The translations under genes were made by a program, and so were the position numbers. Of a stretch of 15,052 bases of DNA, positions 1 to 6,664 are shown piece by piece. The DNA comes from 2-01-FULL-49-10 sp041652335 (GTDB taxonomy: Bacteria > Patescibacteriota > Kazan-3B-28 > UBA10110). Numbering within the stretch: the first letter of the stretch is position 1; each line of letters begins with the position of its first letter. Location of the stretch: positions 1-15,052 of the forward strand of contig JBAZHL010000014.1 of the NCBI GenBank assembly GCA_041652335.1, in the 5' to 3' direction. A model generated the notes under the pieces. That model saw only the letters and a list, made by a program, of their open reading frames with translations. It was not told the origin of the DNA and ran no database searches.

Positions 1-408
1 AAATGATTGATCCACCGGGATCTTGCGGAAGCGGAGATAATCGGTACCCTTACGGCCAAAGGCTACCACCATTCGTTTATCGGCCGGCGTGTCTAACCAG
101 ACCCGAGAATTGATTAATGTTTTGATCAACTGTTGGTTCATCCCGCCACACAGACCTTTGTCGGAGGAGTAAAGTACAAACACCTTTTTCCCATCAACCG
201 CGTGATCCGCCTGCCAACGGGGGACCTCGATCCCATGGAGTTCGCTGGTCCACAGACGAATTAACTCACTCGCAAAATGACGAACCGATATGGCGGTCTT
301 CTGCAGCTGTTTCATCCGCGAGGTCGCTACCAACTGCATCGCCTTGGTGATCTTGCGAGTATTGCGAGTAGCCGCGATCTTACTTTTTACTTCGATCAGA
401 GACGCCAT
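1..408 (-). CDS. atpG: F-type ATP synthase gamma subunit (3' end outside window)
   Basis: The central rotor stalk of F1, which couples c-ring rotation to catalysis in the alpha/beta hexamer. Reading the minus strand from the ATG at 408-406 gives 136 codons without a stop, so the gene continues past the window edge. The N-terminus MASLIEVKSKIAATRNTRKI and the following ITKAMQLVATSRMK are the classic gamma N-terminal helix. A later SSDKGLCGGMNQQL matches the conserved SDKGLCGG(F/L)N block. It lies 9 bases after the atpA stop, in the usual atpA-atpG order. No Shine-Dalgarno is visible before the ATG, so translation may be coupled to atpA. Identification is secure. Confidence 0.96.
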   Translation of the reverse strand, partial: MASLIEVKSKIAATRNTRKITKAMQLVATSRMKQLQKTAISVRHFASELIRLWTSELHGIEVPRWQADHAVDGKKVFVLYSSDKGLCGGMNQQLIKTLINSRVWLDTPADKRMVVAFGRKGTDYLRFRKIPVDQSF

Positions 409-417
409 AAGTAATTA

Positions 418-1923
418 TTATTTGAGAATTTCGGTAATGTGCTGCTTAATTAATTTCTCAGCTTCTTCGGTTAGATCTTTTTCTAACTCAATGATCTGAA
501 CTAACTTCTTGCCTTTTTGGCCAACACCGTGGATAAGATTTTTTAGTACATCGGGGATCTCGGAGACAGCATATTTGTCCAGATACCCACGCGAGGCGGC
601 GTATAACACTACGATCTCTTTCCACAAACTATATGGTTTGCCCTGCTCTTGGTTAAAAGCGTTAACTATCGCTTTACCCCGGTTTAAGGTCGCTTTGGTC
701 TTATCGTCCAGATCGGAGGCAAACTGAGAGAAAGATTCCAACTCGTAGTACTGAGCCAGATCCAACTTAACGGTACCGGCAACCTTTTTCATTACCTTGG
801 TCTGAGCTGCACCCCCCACCCGAGAGACAGAGATACCCACATTGATGGCAGGTCTGATCCCCTTGTTAAACAGGACACCGTCCAAGAAGATCTGACCATC
901 GGTAATGGAGATGACATTGGTAGGGATATAAGCGGAGACATCGCCAGCTTGAGTTTCGATGATCGGGAGCGCAGTGATCGAGCCGCCGCCATTATCTTTG
1001 TTAAGCTTAACGGCTCGCTCAAGCAACCGAGAATGGAGGTAGAACACATCACCCGGGTAGGCTTCTCGTCCCGGTGGGCGCTTAAGCAACAACGATATTT
1101 CCCGATACGATACGGCGTGCTTGGATAGATCGTCGTAGATAACTAACACATCGAGTCCTTGATCGCAGAAGTATTCGGCCACCGCCGCGCCAGCGTAAGG
1201 CGCCAAGAACTGTAAGGCGGCATTAGAGGAGGCCGGGGCTGAGACGATAATGGTATAGTTCATCGCTTCGGCCTCGCGCAACTGCTGATAGACCTGAGCT
1301 AATTTTGCCTCACGTTGGCCAATAGCCACGTAGACGCAAACCACCTTGCTCTCTTTTTGATTGATGATAGTATCAACCGCCAAAGTGGTTTTACCGGTCT
1401 GTCGATCGCCGATGATCAGCTCGCGCTGACCCCGTCCGATCGGTACCAAAGCATCAATTGAGGTATAGCCGGTCTGGAGCGGTTGCCTCACCCCTTCCCT
1501 TGTCATTACCCCGGGAGCCACCTTTTCTAATGGATACCGAGCGGATGATTTAATGTGGCCGCGTCCATCTAAGGGAGTGCCTAACGGATCAACTACCCGC
1601 GAGACTAAAGCCTCGCCTACAGGAATAGACAACAGGGTGCCAGTAGAGGCGACGAAAGCGCCCTCGGATACTGTGCTGGTGTCGCCCAGGATCAAAGCCT
1701 TAGCCAACCCCTGCTCTAAGTTCATCACCAAAGCCTGCGCTTTGGCATCTTTAATATCTACCACCTCACTCATCCGCAACTGGGGCAAGCCAGAGATGGC
1801 GATAACTCCATCGGCAACGGATTCGACAATACCATACTCTTGCTTGTCGTTACCTTTGTGCTTAGTCTCGGTCAGTACACTTTCGACTTGGTGGAGAAAT
1901 TCGGTCAACTGGGTTGATTTCAT
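418..1923 (-). CDS. atpA: F-type ATP synthase alpha subunit
   Basis: The non-catalytic nucleotide-binding subunit of the F1 hexamer, cytoplasmic face of the membrane. The 501 residues are of normal length. Walker A GDRQTGKT is at residues 172-179, with VVDPLGTPLDGRG just upstream. The block SVSRVGGAAQTKVMKK holds the arginine finger that reaches into the beta catalytic site, followed by SQFASDLD near the C-terminal domain. The usual AQYRELE reads AQYYELE here, a mild substitution. The ATG at 1923 is preceded by a T-rich stretch without a clear Shine-Dalgarno. It sits 17 bases after atpH and 9 before atpG. Identification is secure. Confidence 0.98.
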   Translation of the reverse strand: MKSTQLTEFLHQVESVLTETKHKGNDKQEYGIVESVADGVIAISGLPQLRMSEVVDIKDAKAQALVMNLEQGLAKALILGDTSTVSEGAFVASTGTLLSIPVGEALVSRVVDPLGTPLDGRGHIKSSARYPLEKVAPGVMTREGVRQPLQTGYTSIDALVPIGRGQRELIIGDRQTGKTTLAVDTIINQKESKVVCVYVAIGQREAKLAQVYQQLREAEAMNYTIIVSAPASSNAALQFLAPYAGAAVAEYFCDQGLDVLVIYDDLSKHAVSYREISLLLKRPPGREAYPGDVFYLHSRLLERAVKLNKDNGGGSITALPIIETQAGDVSAYIPTNVISITDGQIFLDGVLFNKGIRPAINVGISVSRVGGAAQTKVMKKVAGTVKLDLAQYYELESFSQFASDLDDKTKATLNRGKAIVNAFNQEQGKPYSLWKEIVVLYAASRGYLDKYAVSEIPDVLKNLIHGVGQKGKKLVQIIELEKDLTEEAEKLIKQHITEILK

Positions 1924-1940
1924 CGTAAAAAGATTATGGA

Positions 1941-2498
1941 TTAAGACTTAGATGTTTTGATTGACGATAAAGCTTTGATCTTGCCGAGCCAGGAATGATC
2001 GATCAACCGACCGTTACGATAGATCATTAGGCCACCCAACAAGTTAATGTCGGTGGCAAAAGTAACAAAATCAGTTCTAAAATGTTTGCGAATTGCTTTT
2101 TTAAAATTGGCATCCAACGCCACTGGAGATTTAATAATCACACTGCCCTGCTCTGGGTTTAACCGACGAGCCAATTTAGCCAGGCCACTCTGGGTTTGAT
2201 GGACGGTGCTAACATTTAGCAGATAGCCAAACCACCGGTTAACCAAACTGGTTTGAGACAAGTTTTTTAAAATATCTACTCTGTCTTTAGCGGGCAGCAA
2301 CCCTAAATCGTTCGGCAACGCATCAAAGGCTGGTAATAATTCCGAGTTGATATTAGCAGCTAAACGCCTGGCCAAACCTTGGGCGGCCACCGATAACCGA
2401 TGAGTGGAACCAGCCACTACTCCCTTTAATAGTTCGGCTACTGTGGCGGCCTCAGTTCCTTCTTCCGCACCATACGCAACTACTATCCCGGACATCAT
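1941..2498 (-). CDS. atpH: F-type ATP synthase delta subunit
   Basis: The peripheral-stalk cap that ties subunit b to the top of the alpha/beta hexamer. The roughly 185 residues match the usual delta length. The N-terminal part is helical, and the C-terminal part has GSVIIKSPVALDANFKKAIR and DINLLGGLMIYRNGRLIDHS, which match the conserved delta tail (G-G-hydrophobic...G...D.S). Two consecutive ATG codons (2498 and 2495) lie 6 and 9 bases after a strong AGGAGGT Shine-Dalgarno, and either could start the protein. The start overlaps the atpF TGA stop, which implies translational coupling. Sequence conservation is weak, as normal for delta, but position and tail make the call firm. Confidence 0.94.
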   Translation of the reverse strand: MMSGIVVAYGAEEGTEAATVAELLKGVVAGSTHRLSVAAQGLARRLAANINSELLPAFDALPNDLGLLPAKDRVDILKNLSQTSLVNRWFGYLLNVSTVHQTQSGLAKLARRLNPEQGSVIIKSPVALDANFKKAIRKHFRTDFVTFATDINLLGGLMIYRNGRLIDHSWLGKIKALSSIKTSKS

Positions 2499-3004
2499 TT
2501 AAGCACCTCCTGCTTCTGGTCTTCCCAGGTTTGCTTAACGCTATCCGCGATATCATCCGGGTCGATCCGTTCGCCCAATATCTTAATCAAAACCCGCTGG
2601 ATCAGAGCTACCATATCCGACTCGGCCTGATTAACCAGCGACTTCTTTTCTTCTTTAATGACCGCCCGAGCCTCTTCTAACAACTTGGTTCGATCGGCGT
2701 CCGCGGCCGCTAATAGTTCTGACCGACGAGTTGATATCTCTTTCTCTAATTCGGCTCGCTCTGCCTCTAAATCCGCCTTCAGCTTGGCCTGTTCCTTAGC
2801 CGCCTTATCTAAGGTCGCGTCCAGCTCTCCTTGGATCCGCTCGGCCGTTTTTAGATTATTTTCGATCTGTCTGCGGCGAGCATCGATCGCCTTGATGATC
2901 TTGGGAAACACCAAATAAGCCAACACTGCCCAGAGAACTCCAAAGTTAACCAGGTAGACCAGCATCCCCCACCCATCAATGCCGAGTTTGGCGACTTGCT
3001 CCAT
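2495..3004 (-). CDS. atpF: F-type ATP synthase subunit b
   Basis: A subunit of the peripheral stator stalk, anchored in the membrane by one N-terminal helix. The 169-residue protein has a membrane segment at about residues 13-36 (WGMLVYLVNFGVLWAVLAYL). A long charged, alanine-rich coiled coil follows to about residue 135, then a short C-terminal delta-binding part ending DQKQEVLK. The motif PKIIKAIDARRRQIENNL after the membrane helix matches the family. The stop is TGA, evidence for the standard bacterial code here. It follows atpE after an 84-base gap in which no terminator or promoter stands out, and it overlaps atpH. Confidence 0.95.
   Translation of the reverse strand: MEQVAKLGIDGWGMLVYLVNFGVLWAVLAYLVFPKIIKAIDARRRQIENNLKTAERIQGELDATLDKAAKEQAKLKADLEAERAELEKEISTRRSELLAAADADRTKLLEEARAVIKEEKKSLVNQAESDMVALIQRVLIKILGERIDPDDIADSVKQTWEDQKQEVLK
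2505..2511 (-). promoter_or_regulatory. Strong Shine-Dalgarno of atpH
   Basis: AGGAGGT on the minus strand lies 6 bases before the first ATG of atpH and inside the last codons of atpF. It is the only strong ribosome binding site in the ATP synthase operon. It fits an overlapping start/stop (ATGATG over TGA) in which delta translation is boosted relative to its neighbours. Confidence 0.75.
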
Positions 3005-3088
3005 AGAGAAAGGGGTTAATTACCAATAACTAACAGATAACTCGATCTGCAAACGATCTCGACCCCCAAAAGGATCAAAACCGCATAA

Positions 3089-3319
3089 TTAAGCTGCAAA
3101 TAGAATGATCAAAGACACTACCAAACAGAAGATGGCGATGGATTCGATAACAGCCATCGAAACGATCATGTTGGTAAAGATCTTATCGGCGGCTTCGGGG
3201 TTACGACCAATCCCCTCGATACCCTTGGTGGCGATTGAACCTTCACCTAAGGCGGGACCGATCGAACCGATGGCCATACAAGCGGCAGCAGCGATGAGCT
3301 TCATTACTTCTGGAGTCAT
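3089..3319 (-). CDS. atpE: F-type ATP synthase subunit c (rotor ring)
   Basis: The proteolipid that forms the ion-translocating c-ring. The 76 residues form two membrane helices joined by the polar loop GRNPEA (38-43). Helix 1 has the glycine-rich GSIGPALGEG, and helix 2 has AVIESIAIF with the essential carboxylate E59 followed by S60. A second carboxylate, E26 in GEG, lies 33 residues before E59. This is the spacing of the E32/E65 pair described in the Fusobacterium nucleatum two-carboxylate Na+ rotor. The serine after E59 also matches Na+-type rings, but the next threonine and the later tyrosine are I61 and F64 here. Na+ use is therefore possible, not shown. Confidence 0.97.
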   Translation of the reverse strand: MTPEVMKLIAAAACMAIGSIGPALGEGSIATKGIEGIGRNPEAADKIFTNMIVSMAVIESIAIFCLVVSLIILFAA

Positions 3320-3352
3320 ATCTTTACTTATTAGCTTATAAAATAATTAAAC

Positions 3353-4135
3353 CTAATGGTGAGCGGCGGCAGTCGAATTAGCCAGCCGACTGAGATACTG
3401 AACAGACATCAGACAAAAAACCACTGCCTGGATCGCTCCGACAAATATCCCCAGGACGTATAAAGGTGTAGGGACGATGAAGCTAGTATAGACGGAAATC
3501 CCCACCACGACAATCCCCATCAGCTCTCCAGCAAAGATATTGCCAAAGAGACGAGCGGAGATCGAAATAACCTTAGCCACCTCGTCAATTATCTCCAATA
3601 GGCCCAGGAATGATTCGAGGAACCAATTAAGCAGATCCCCAATCGAACGGACCTTAAACAGAAGCTCCAGCTTGATAAAATGGGCAAAATGCCGCCGGGG
3701 CGAGATCGATATAGCTATCAGATGGCTGCTGACCACCACCATCAGCCCAAGAGCCAGTGTAAAGGAGAAGTGGGTGGTTGGTAAGCGGAAGATCAGCTCG
3801 TGATCCATCACCACGCTCAAAAAGGGTAGAAGCATAAACTGGTTGCTGATAAAAATAGCAAAAAACAGGGTCAGGATCAGGGGCAAGATGCGCTGAGCCA
3901 AAACCGGGTCGTTGAACCCCAGATCTACCTTATCTTTAAACCAGACGATCACCCCCTCAAAAACAGACTGAATGCGATTAGGGACGATCCGAGAGGTGTT
4001 AGCCGCATAGAGACCGACCCCGATCAGCAGAATACTGATCAAAAAAAACGCCAGATGGGCATTAGTTATGGCCACCGGGCCAATCTGAAACAGGACTTCG
4101 GGGACTAACCCCAGGTGGTGTACGGTGCGAGTCAT
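3353..4135 (-). CDS. atpB: F-type ATP synthase subunit a
   Basis: The stator membrane subunit that holds the two ion half-channels against the c-ring. The 260-residue protein has several membrane segments (about 25-43, 82-107, 125-143 and 203-250). The essential arginine is R195 in SARLFGNIFAGE, and the conserved glutamine of the last helix is Q236 in VGAIQAVVF. The early VPNRIQSVFEGVIVWF is typical of bacterial subunit a. The ATG at 4135 is 28 bases after the atpZ/I-like gene, and atpE follows after 33 bases. No Shine-Dalgarno is evident. The ion specificity cannot be read from this subunit by eye. Confidence 0.97.
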   Translation of the reverse strand: MTRTVHHLGLVPEVLFQIGPVAITNAHLAFFLISILLIGVGLYAANTSRIVPNRIQSVFEGVIVWFKDKVDLGFNDPVLAQRILPLILTLFFAIFISNQFMLLPFLSVVMDHELIFRLPTTHFSFTLALGLMVVVSSHLIAISISPRRHFAHFIKLELLFKVRSIGDLLNWFLESFLGLLEIIDEVAKVISISARLFGNIFAGELMGIVVVGISVYTSFIVPTPLYVLGIFVGAIQAVVFCLMSVQYLSRLANSTAAAHH

Positions 4136-4163
4136 AAGATATAAAAACGTTAATTTCCAGGGA

Positions 4164-4412
4164 TTATAGCTTGAACCGCTGCTTCAATCGACGATAGATA
4201 GCATACTGGCTGATGGGGAAAGCGACCACGATACCCGTGATGAACAACCAGGGGCGCGTGCCAAGCAGATTATCCAGGTATCTCCCCAAGAAGGCAAACA
4301 ACCCAACTATGATCAAAATGGTAACCGTGGCATCCAGCCAGCGACGGGGTGCCTCCGAGATAAGCCGATTGGCTTTTTCGCGAGCCTCAGATTGTGATTG
4401 CGTATCTGTCAT
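4164..4412 (-). CDS. AtpZ/AtpI-like small membrane protein of ATP synthase operon
   Basis: The first gene of the ATP synthase operon, predicted as 82 residues from MTDTQSQSEA. There are two membrane helices (about residues 28-44 and 52-70) joined by GRYLDNLLGTRPW. The pattern G-x-x-L-D...P in that loop, the size and the position match the AtpZ/AtpI family. Members are linked to assembly of the c-ring or to Mg2+/Ca2+ supply; which applies here is unknown. A longer reading from a TTG at 4463 would begin inside the terminator hairpin, so the ATG at 4412 is preferred. No Shine-Dalgarno precedes it, and a promoter placed just upstream would give a leaderless transcript. Confidence 0.85.
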   Translation of the reverse strand: MTDTQSQSEAREKANRLISEAPRRWLDATVTILIIVGLFAFLGRYLDNLLGTRPWLFITGIVVAFPISQYAIYRRLKQRFKL

Positions 4413-4415
4413 CAG

Positions 4416-4449
4416 AGTATAAGATAGCACAGTCGCTAATTTTAGACAA
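4416..4449 (-). promoter_or_regulatory. Probable promoter of ATP synthase operon
   Basis: On the minus strand TTGTCT (4449-4444) and TATCTT (4426-4421) are separated by exactly 17 bases. An alternative -10, TATACT, overlaps at 4421-4416. The predicted transcription start falls within a few bases of the ATG at 4412, so the mRNA would be leaderless or nearly so. The -35 directly abuts the U-run of the upstream terminator, so one transcription unit ends where the next begins. Hexamers match consensus 4 of 6 each. The call rests on spacing and context. Confidence 0.5.
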
Positions 4450-4478
4450 AAAAGGCCGGCCAACCTACAGGGCCGGCC
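4448..4478 (-). terminator. Intrinsic terminator between carbonic-anhydrase-like gene and atp operon
   Basis: On the minus strand a perfect 8-bp stem GGCCGGCC / GGCCGGCC (4478-4471 and 4461-4454) closes a 9-base loop and is followed by six T residues (4453-4448). It is a strong rho-independent terminator and ends transcripts of the gene at 4563-5015. The 80 bases between that gene and this hairpin hold two further G/C-rich inverted repeats (for example GGGGGC..GCCCCC) but no ORF. Confidence 0.92.
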
Positions 4479-4562
4479 GGTAACGTTATAAGGGTAGGGC
4501 TATGCCCAAAATATGGGGGGCCTGCCCCCGTAAGATAGGCCATTTCTGGCAGAAACAGAGGC

Positions 4563-5015
4563 TTAAGCCTCGGCGTTGCCAGTTACACACTCCCCTACGA
4601 CCCATTCGTCGCCGTTACGTTCAACATAGAGACCAATAATGGGCAGAGCGGCAAACCCCTCGTCCCATCCCCGAACTGCCTCCACTGATTTTTTGATATC
4701 CTCGAGGTGCCGTTCACGGCTAACGGGATTACCAGCACAGTCCTCATGACCTGAGACAATCACAAACTGGGGGTGATGGTGGGATAGCGATACAAAAGCA
4801 TCTGTCTTGATGGCCATCTGTCGATCGGAGGCCGATTGACCCGCGATCGAACCGGACAAGATGCCGTCTAACCCGGGTGCCGTGACATAATCCACGTGAG
4901 CGATCTCCGGGAAATTTTTTTTCAACCACTCTTGGAGCGGTCCAATATTCCGGCCGTCGATGCAACATAGAACCAAACCAAATGTTCCGTGATTGGTACT
5001 ACCTTGTGATATCAT
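4563..5015 (-). CDS. Short beta-carbonic-anhydrase-like protein
   Basis: The 150-residue protein has the zinc-site pattern of beta-carbonic anhydrases. C18-I-D20-G-R22 matches C-x-D-x-R, and H90-E-D-C93 in VIVSGHEDCAG matches H-x2-C. These supply the two Cys, one His and the Asp/Arg dyad. It is shorter than typical enzymes (about 190-230 residues) and lacks the long N-terminal helices. It belongs with the small carbonic-anhydrase-like proteins of uncertain activity: CO2 hydration is possible, as is another zinc-dependent role. The ATG at 5015 is well supported by an AGGGAGA Shine-Dalgarno. It is transcribed away from the MazG-like gene across a 211-base intergenic region and ends at a strong terminator, so it is a single-gene unit. 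Confidence 0.8.
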   Translation of the reverse strand: MISQGSTNHGTFGLVLCCIDGRNIGPLQEWLKKNFPEIAHVDYVTAPGLDGILSGSIAGQSASDRQMAIKTDAFVSLSHHHPQFVIVSGHEDCAGNPVSRERHLEDIKKSVEAVRGWDEGFAALPIIGLYVERNGDEWVVGECVTGNAEA

Positions 5016-5157
5016 TTTGATCTCCCTACCTGTTGATATAACCCAATAACAACTGTGAACTTAACACGAATAAAAATGTTCGTCCAGCCCAGTTATACAA
5101 AAAACAGTATCTGCTAATCTAACCTTCAAAAGACATATTTTTATATCCCGCCCCGGC

Positions 5158-5166
5158 TGGTACAAT
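5158..5166 (+). promoter_or_regulatory. Extended -10 promoter of the MazG-like gene
   Basis: TGGTACAAT fits the extended -10 pattern TGnTATAAT with one change. No good -35 lies 16-18 bases upstream, only a T-rich stretch, as is common for extended -10 promoters. The start would fall near 5173, on the palindrome at 5173-5186 and about 54 bases before the ATG. The rest of the 5016-5226 intergenic region is A/T-rich, and I see no convincing promoter for the divergent gene. Confidence 0.45.
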
Positions 5167-5172
5167 GAACTG

Positions 5173-5186
5173 CCCTAACGTTAGGG
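5173..5186. promoter_or_regulatory. 14-bp perfect palindrome at the predicted start site (candidate operator)
   Basis: CCCTAACGTTAGGG is a perfect palindrome beginning 7 bases after the -10 element, so it covers the predicted transcription start. A dimeric repressor bound here would block initiation. It could instead be a short 5' hairpin in the mRNA. No repressor gene is adjacent. Confidence 0.4.
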
Positions 5187-5226
5187 ATAATTCTGCCTCA
5201 TACAGTCACACACAGGAGAAGATAAA

Positions 5227-5934
5227 ATGACGTTAGCACAATTGATGCGGCACTTCTTCGCCCTGTACGGGCCGCGCAATCGGGTGTTCCTTGATAGTTG
5301 GGTACAACGAACTGCCTTTCTCGGTGTAGCAGTGACCGATCTCAGTAGGGGTCTGCGTCGGGGCATCGATCATGACCTGCAGATCGTCGGGACTGTGCGC
5401 ATTGTCTCTCGCGTCTTCTGCGTTGCCGAACACTTTGGCGAGCACTTGCCATTTTTAGAAGTACTTTGCAGTAAGTATTCATCAGTCTGCTCGTACTGCG
5501 CACACTCACCGTGTGTATGTAAAGCCACCCGGTCCGATGCTCAATTGGCGACCATGATATCGATCGCTCAATTTAACTGGAGTTTAGCCGAGTGGTCTAA
5601 ACACTTCGCACAATTGTACGGCACCGCCAACTCTAAATTTTCGACTGAGCAACTGCTCCTTCGACTCGAAGAGGAGGCAACTGAAGTACTAACTCTGGCA
5701 ATGTCCGCTCCGAGCTCCAGCGATTCCGCATCTATTATCTTGCGAAAGATAGCCGATGAGTTAGCCGATACCTTTGGCTGGATCAATGCGATCGCCAATG
5801 CTTTAGGGATAGATCTGGAGCAAGGTCTACTGGATCGTTACTACCCAGACTGCTGGAAGTGCCATCGCAACCCCTGCGAGTGTGGACCGTTCGACCACCA
5901 CCAGGTAAATTGGGCCGAGCTCGCCCAAGGATAA
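5227..5934 (+). CDS. Tandem-duplicated MazG-like nucleotide pyrophosphohydrolase, N-half degenerate
   Basis: The only convincing plus-strand gene: 235 residues, two copies of one MazG-like helical domain, each ending in a four-cysteine tail. The C-half (about 117-219) has metal-binding acids in RLEEEATEV (E149, E150, E153) and IADELADTFGW (E178, D181). The N-half (about 3-98) aligns from LAQLMRHFFALYG with LAEWSKHFAQLYG, but E149/E150/E153 become L32/G33/V36 and the second motif becomes FCVAEHFG, with only E68 left. Both tails are C-x2-C-x4-C-x-C (C88-C98 and C209-C219), probable zinc sites. MazG-type enzymes hydrolyse nucleoside triphosphates to monophosphates; the substrate here is unknown. 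The start is set by AGGAG 7-8 bases upstream. A terminator follows. Confidence 0.8.
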   Translation: MTLAQLMRHFFALYGPRNRVFLDSWVQRTAFLGVAVTDLSRGLRRGIDHDLQIVGTVRIVSRVFCVAEHFGEHLPFLEVLCSKYSSVCSYCAHSPCVCKATRSDAQLATMISIAQFNWSLAEWSKHFAQLYGTANSKFSTEQLLLRLEEEATEVLTLAMSAPSSSDSASIILRKIADELADTFGWINAIANALGIDLEQGLLDRYYPDCWKCHRNPCECGPFDHHQVNWAELAQG

Positions 5935-5963
5935 GGCACCAACCAACAACACTCGAACATAGC

Positions 5964-5990
5964 GGGCGCCTACTTGGCGCCCATTTTTAT
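5964..5990 (+). terminator. Intrinsic terminator of the MazG-like gene
   Basis: The stem GGGCGCC (5964-5970) / GGCGCCC (5976-5982) with a 5-base loop is followed by ATTTTTATT. Read on the minus strand the hairpin has no following U-run, so it serves the plus-strand gene only and not the convergent GrpB-family gene. Confidence 0.9.
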
Positions 5991-6015
5991 TACCAGGTTT
6001 GATAGCTCACAGAAT

Positions 6016-6531
6016 TTATCGCAAAACCCTTCTTTTAACCCGGTCTAAGAAATCTTTTTTGAGCCGACGATACTTAGCGCCATCGCCCTTTGCCTCCTTA
6101 GCTGCTAAACGTTTGAGCTTGGCGTACTCCATCGCCACCACTTTATTTCTGCGTAGATAATCTCTAACCGCAATGGCTCTACGCCAGACCCGGCTCCCAT
6201 CGGGAGTTAAATGAACATGCACCCACCGCTCACATCCGGCCCACCGAATAGTTCGCTGAAGAAATTTTCTGTCCTTGCCTCCACCCGTTCCAGTATATTC
6301 ATATCCGTGCGCAATCAATTTCTTTAGCGCACCATCCATTGATCGTTTTAGCACCGACACCATCACATCAATTATCCCCTTGCCGCCCAAGCCGGGTACC
6401 GCCGAACTGCCAAAGTGCTCAATTAATGCGGTTGGTAAAATTTTATGCAACCTTCTTTTCTCATACGCGAACAAGGCCGGAAACTTTTCCGAGTATTTTC
6501 TAAATACATACTTTTTGGGTTCCCCTACCAC
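6016..6531 (-). CDS. GrpB/UPF0157 family protein
   Basis: 171 residues. HFGSSAVPGLGGKGIIDV at residues 39-56 is the hallmark of the GrpB family (H-x-G-S-T/S-A-V-P-G-L...K-P/G-I-I-D). These proteins have a nucleotidyltransferase-like fold; the biochemical role of most is unknown, and some are fused to CoaE. The middle VHVHLTPDG and the C-terminal RDYLRRNK..AMEYAKLKRLA also match. The start is a GTG at 6531: an in-frame stop lies within the preceding inverted-repeat element, and the first conserved residues come soon after. The gene lies directly downstream of element A, whose end is 12 bases from the GTG. It converges on the MazG-like gene. Family assignment is firm, function is not. Confidence 0.86.
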   Translation of the reverse strand: MVGEPKKYVFRKYSEKFPALFAYEKRRLHKILPTALIEHFGSSAVPGLGGKGIIDVMVSVLKRSMDGALKKLIAHGYEYTGTGGGKDRKFLQRTIRWAGCERWVHVHLTPDGSRVWRRAIAVRDYLRRNKVVAMEYAKLKRLAAKEAKGDGAKYRRLKKDFLDRVKRRVLR

Positions 6532-6542
6532 ACCCCTATTTT

Positions 6543-6657
6543 ACCCCGTTAGAGATTGCCCGGACAGCTAACAAATTAGTACCAACCGAAACAGAATGTC
6601 ACACGAATGTCATAATCTACGGTGTACGGCATAGCTCTGTCGGATCTCTAACGGGGT
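6543..6657. repeat. Inverted-repeat element A (115 bp, no ORF)
   Basis: The ends ACCCCGTTAGAGAT (6543-6556) and ATCTCTAACGGGGT (6644-6657) form a perfect 14-bp terminal inverted repeat. The arms continue imperfectly inward as CCGGACAG (6560-6567) against CTGTCGG (6637-6643). The core is shared with elements B and C. It lies between the GNAT gene's terminator and the GrpB-family start and has no coding potential. TTTACC occurs next to both ends, a possible trace of target duplication. Small non-autonomous mobile element or operon-junction hairpin are the two readings. Confidence 0.75.
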
Positions 6658-6664
6658 TTACCTC

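Noticed and set aside
1553..1951. 132-codon plus-strand frame antisense to atpA
   Set aside because: It is a shadow of a highly conserved gene. Its composition follows the opposite strand, and no ribosome binding site precedes it.
3005..3088. Possible regulatory element in the atpE-atpF gap
   Set aside because: Only short GATCG direct repeats are seen. No hairpin with a tail and no promoter pair was convincing.
4413..4463. N-terminal extension of the AtpZ/AtpI-like gene from a TTG
   Set aside because: It would start within the terminator hairpin and overlap the predicted promoter, and it has no Shine-Dalgarno.
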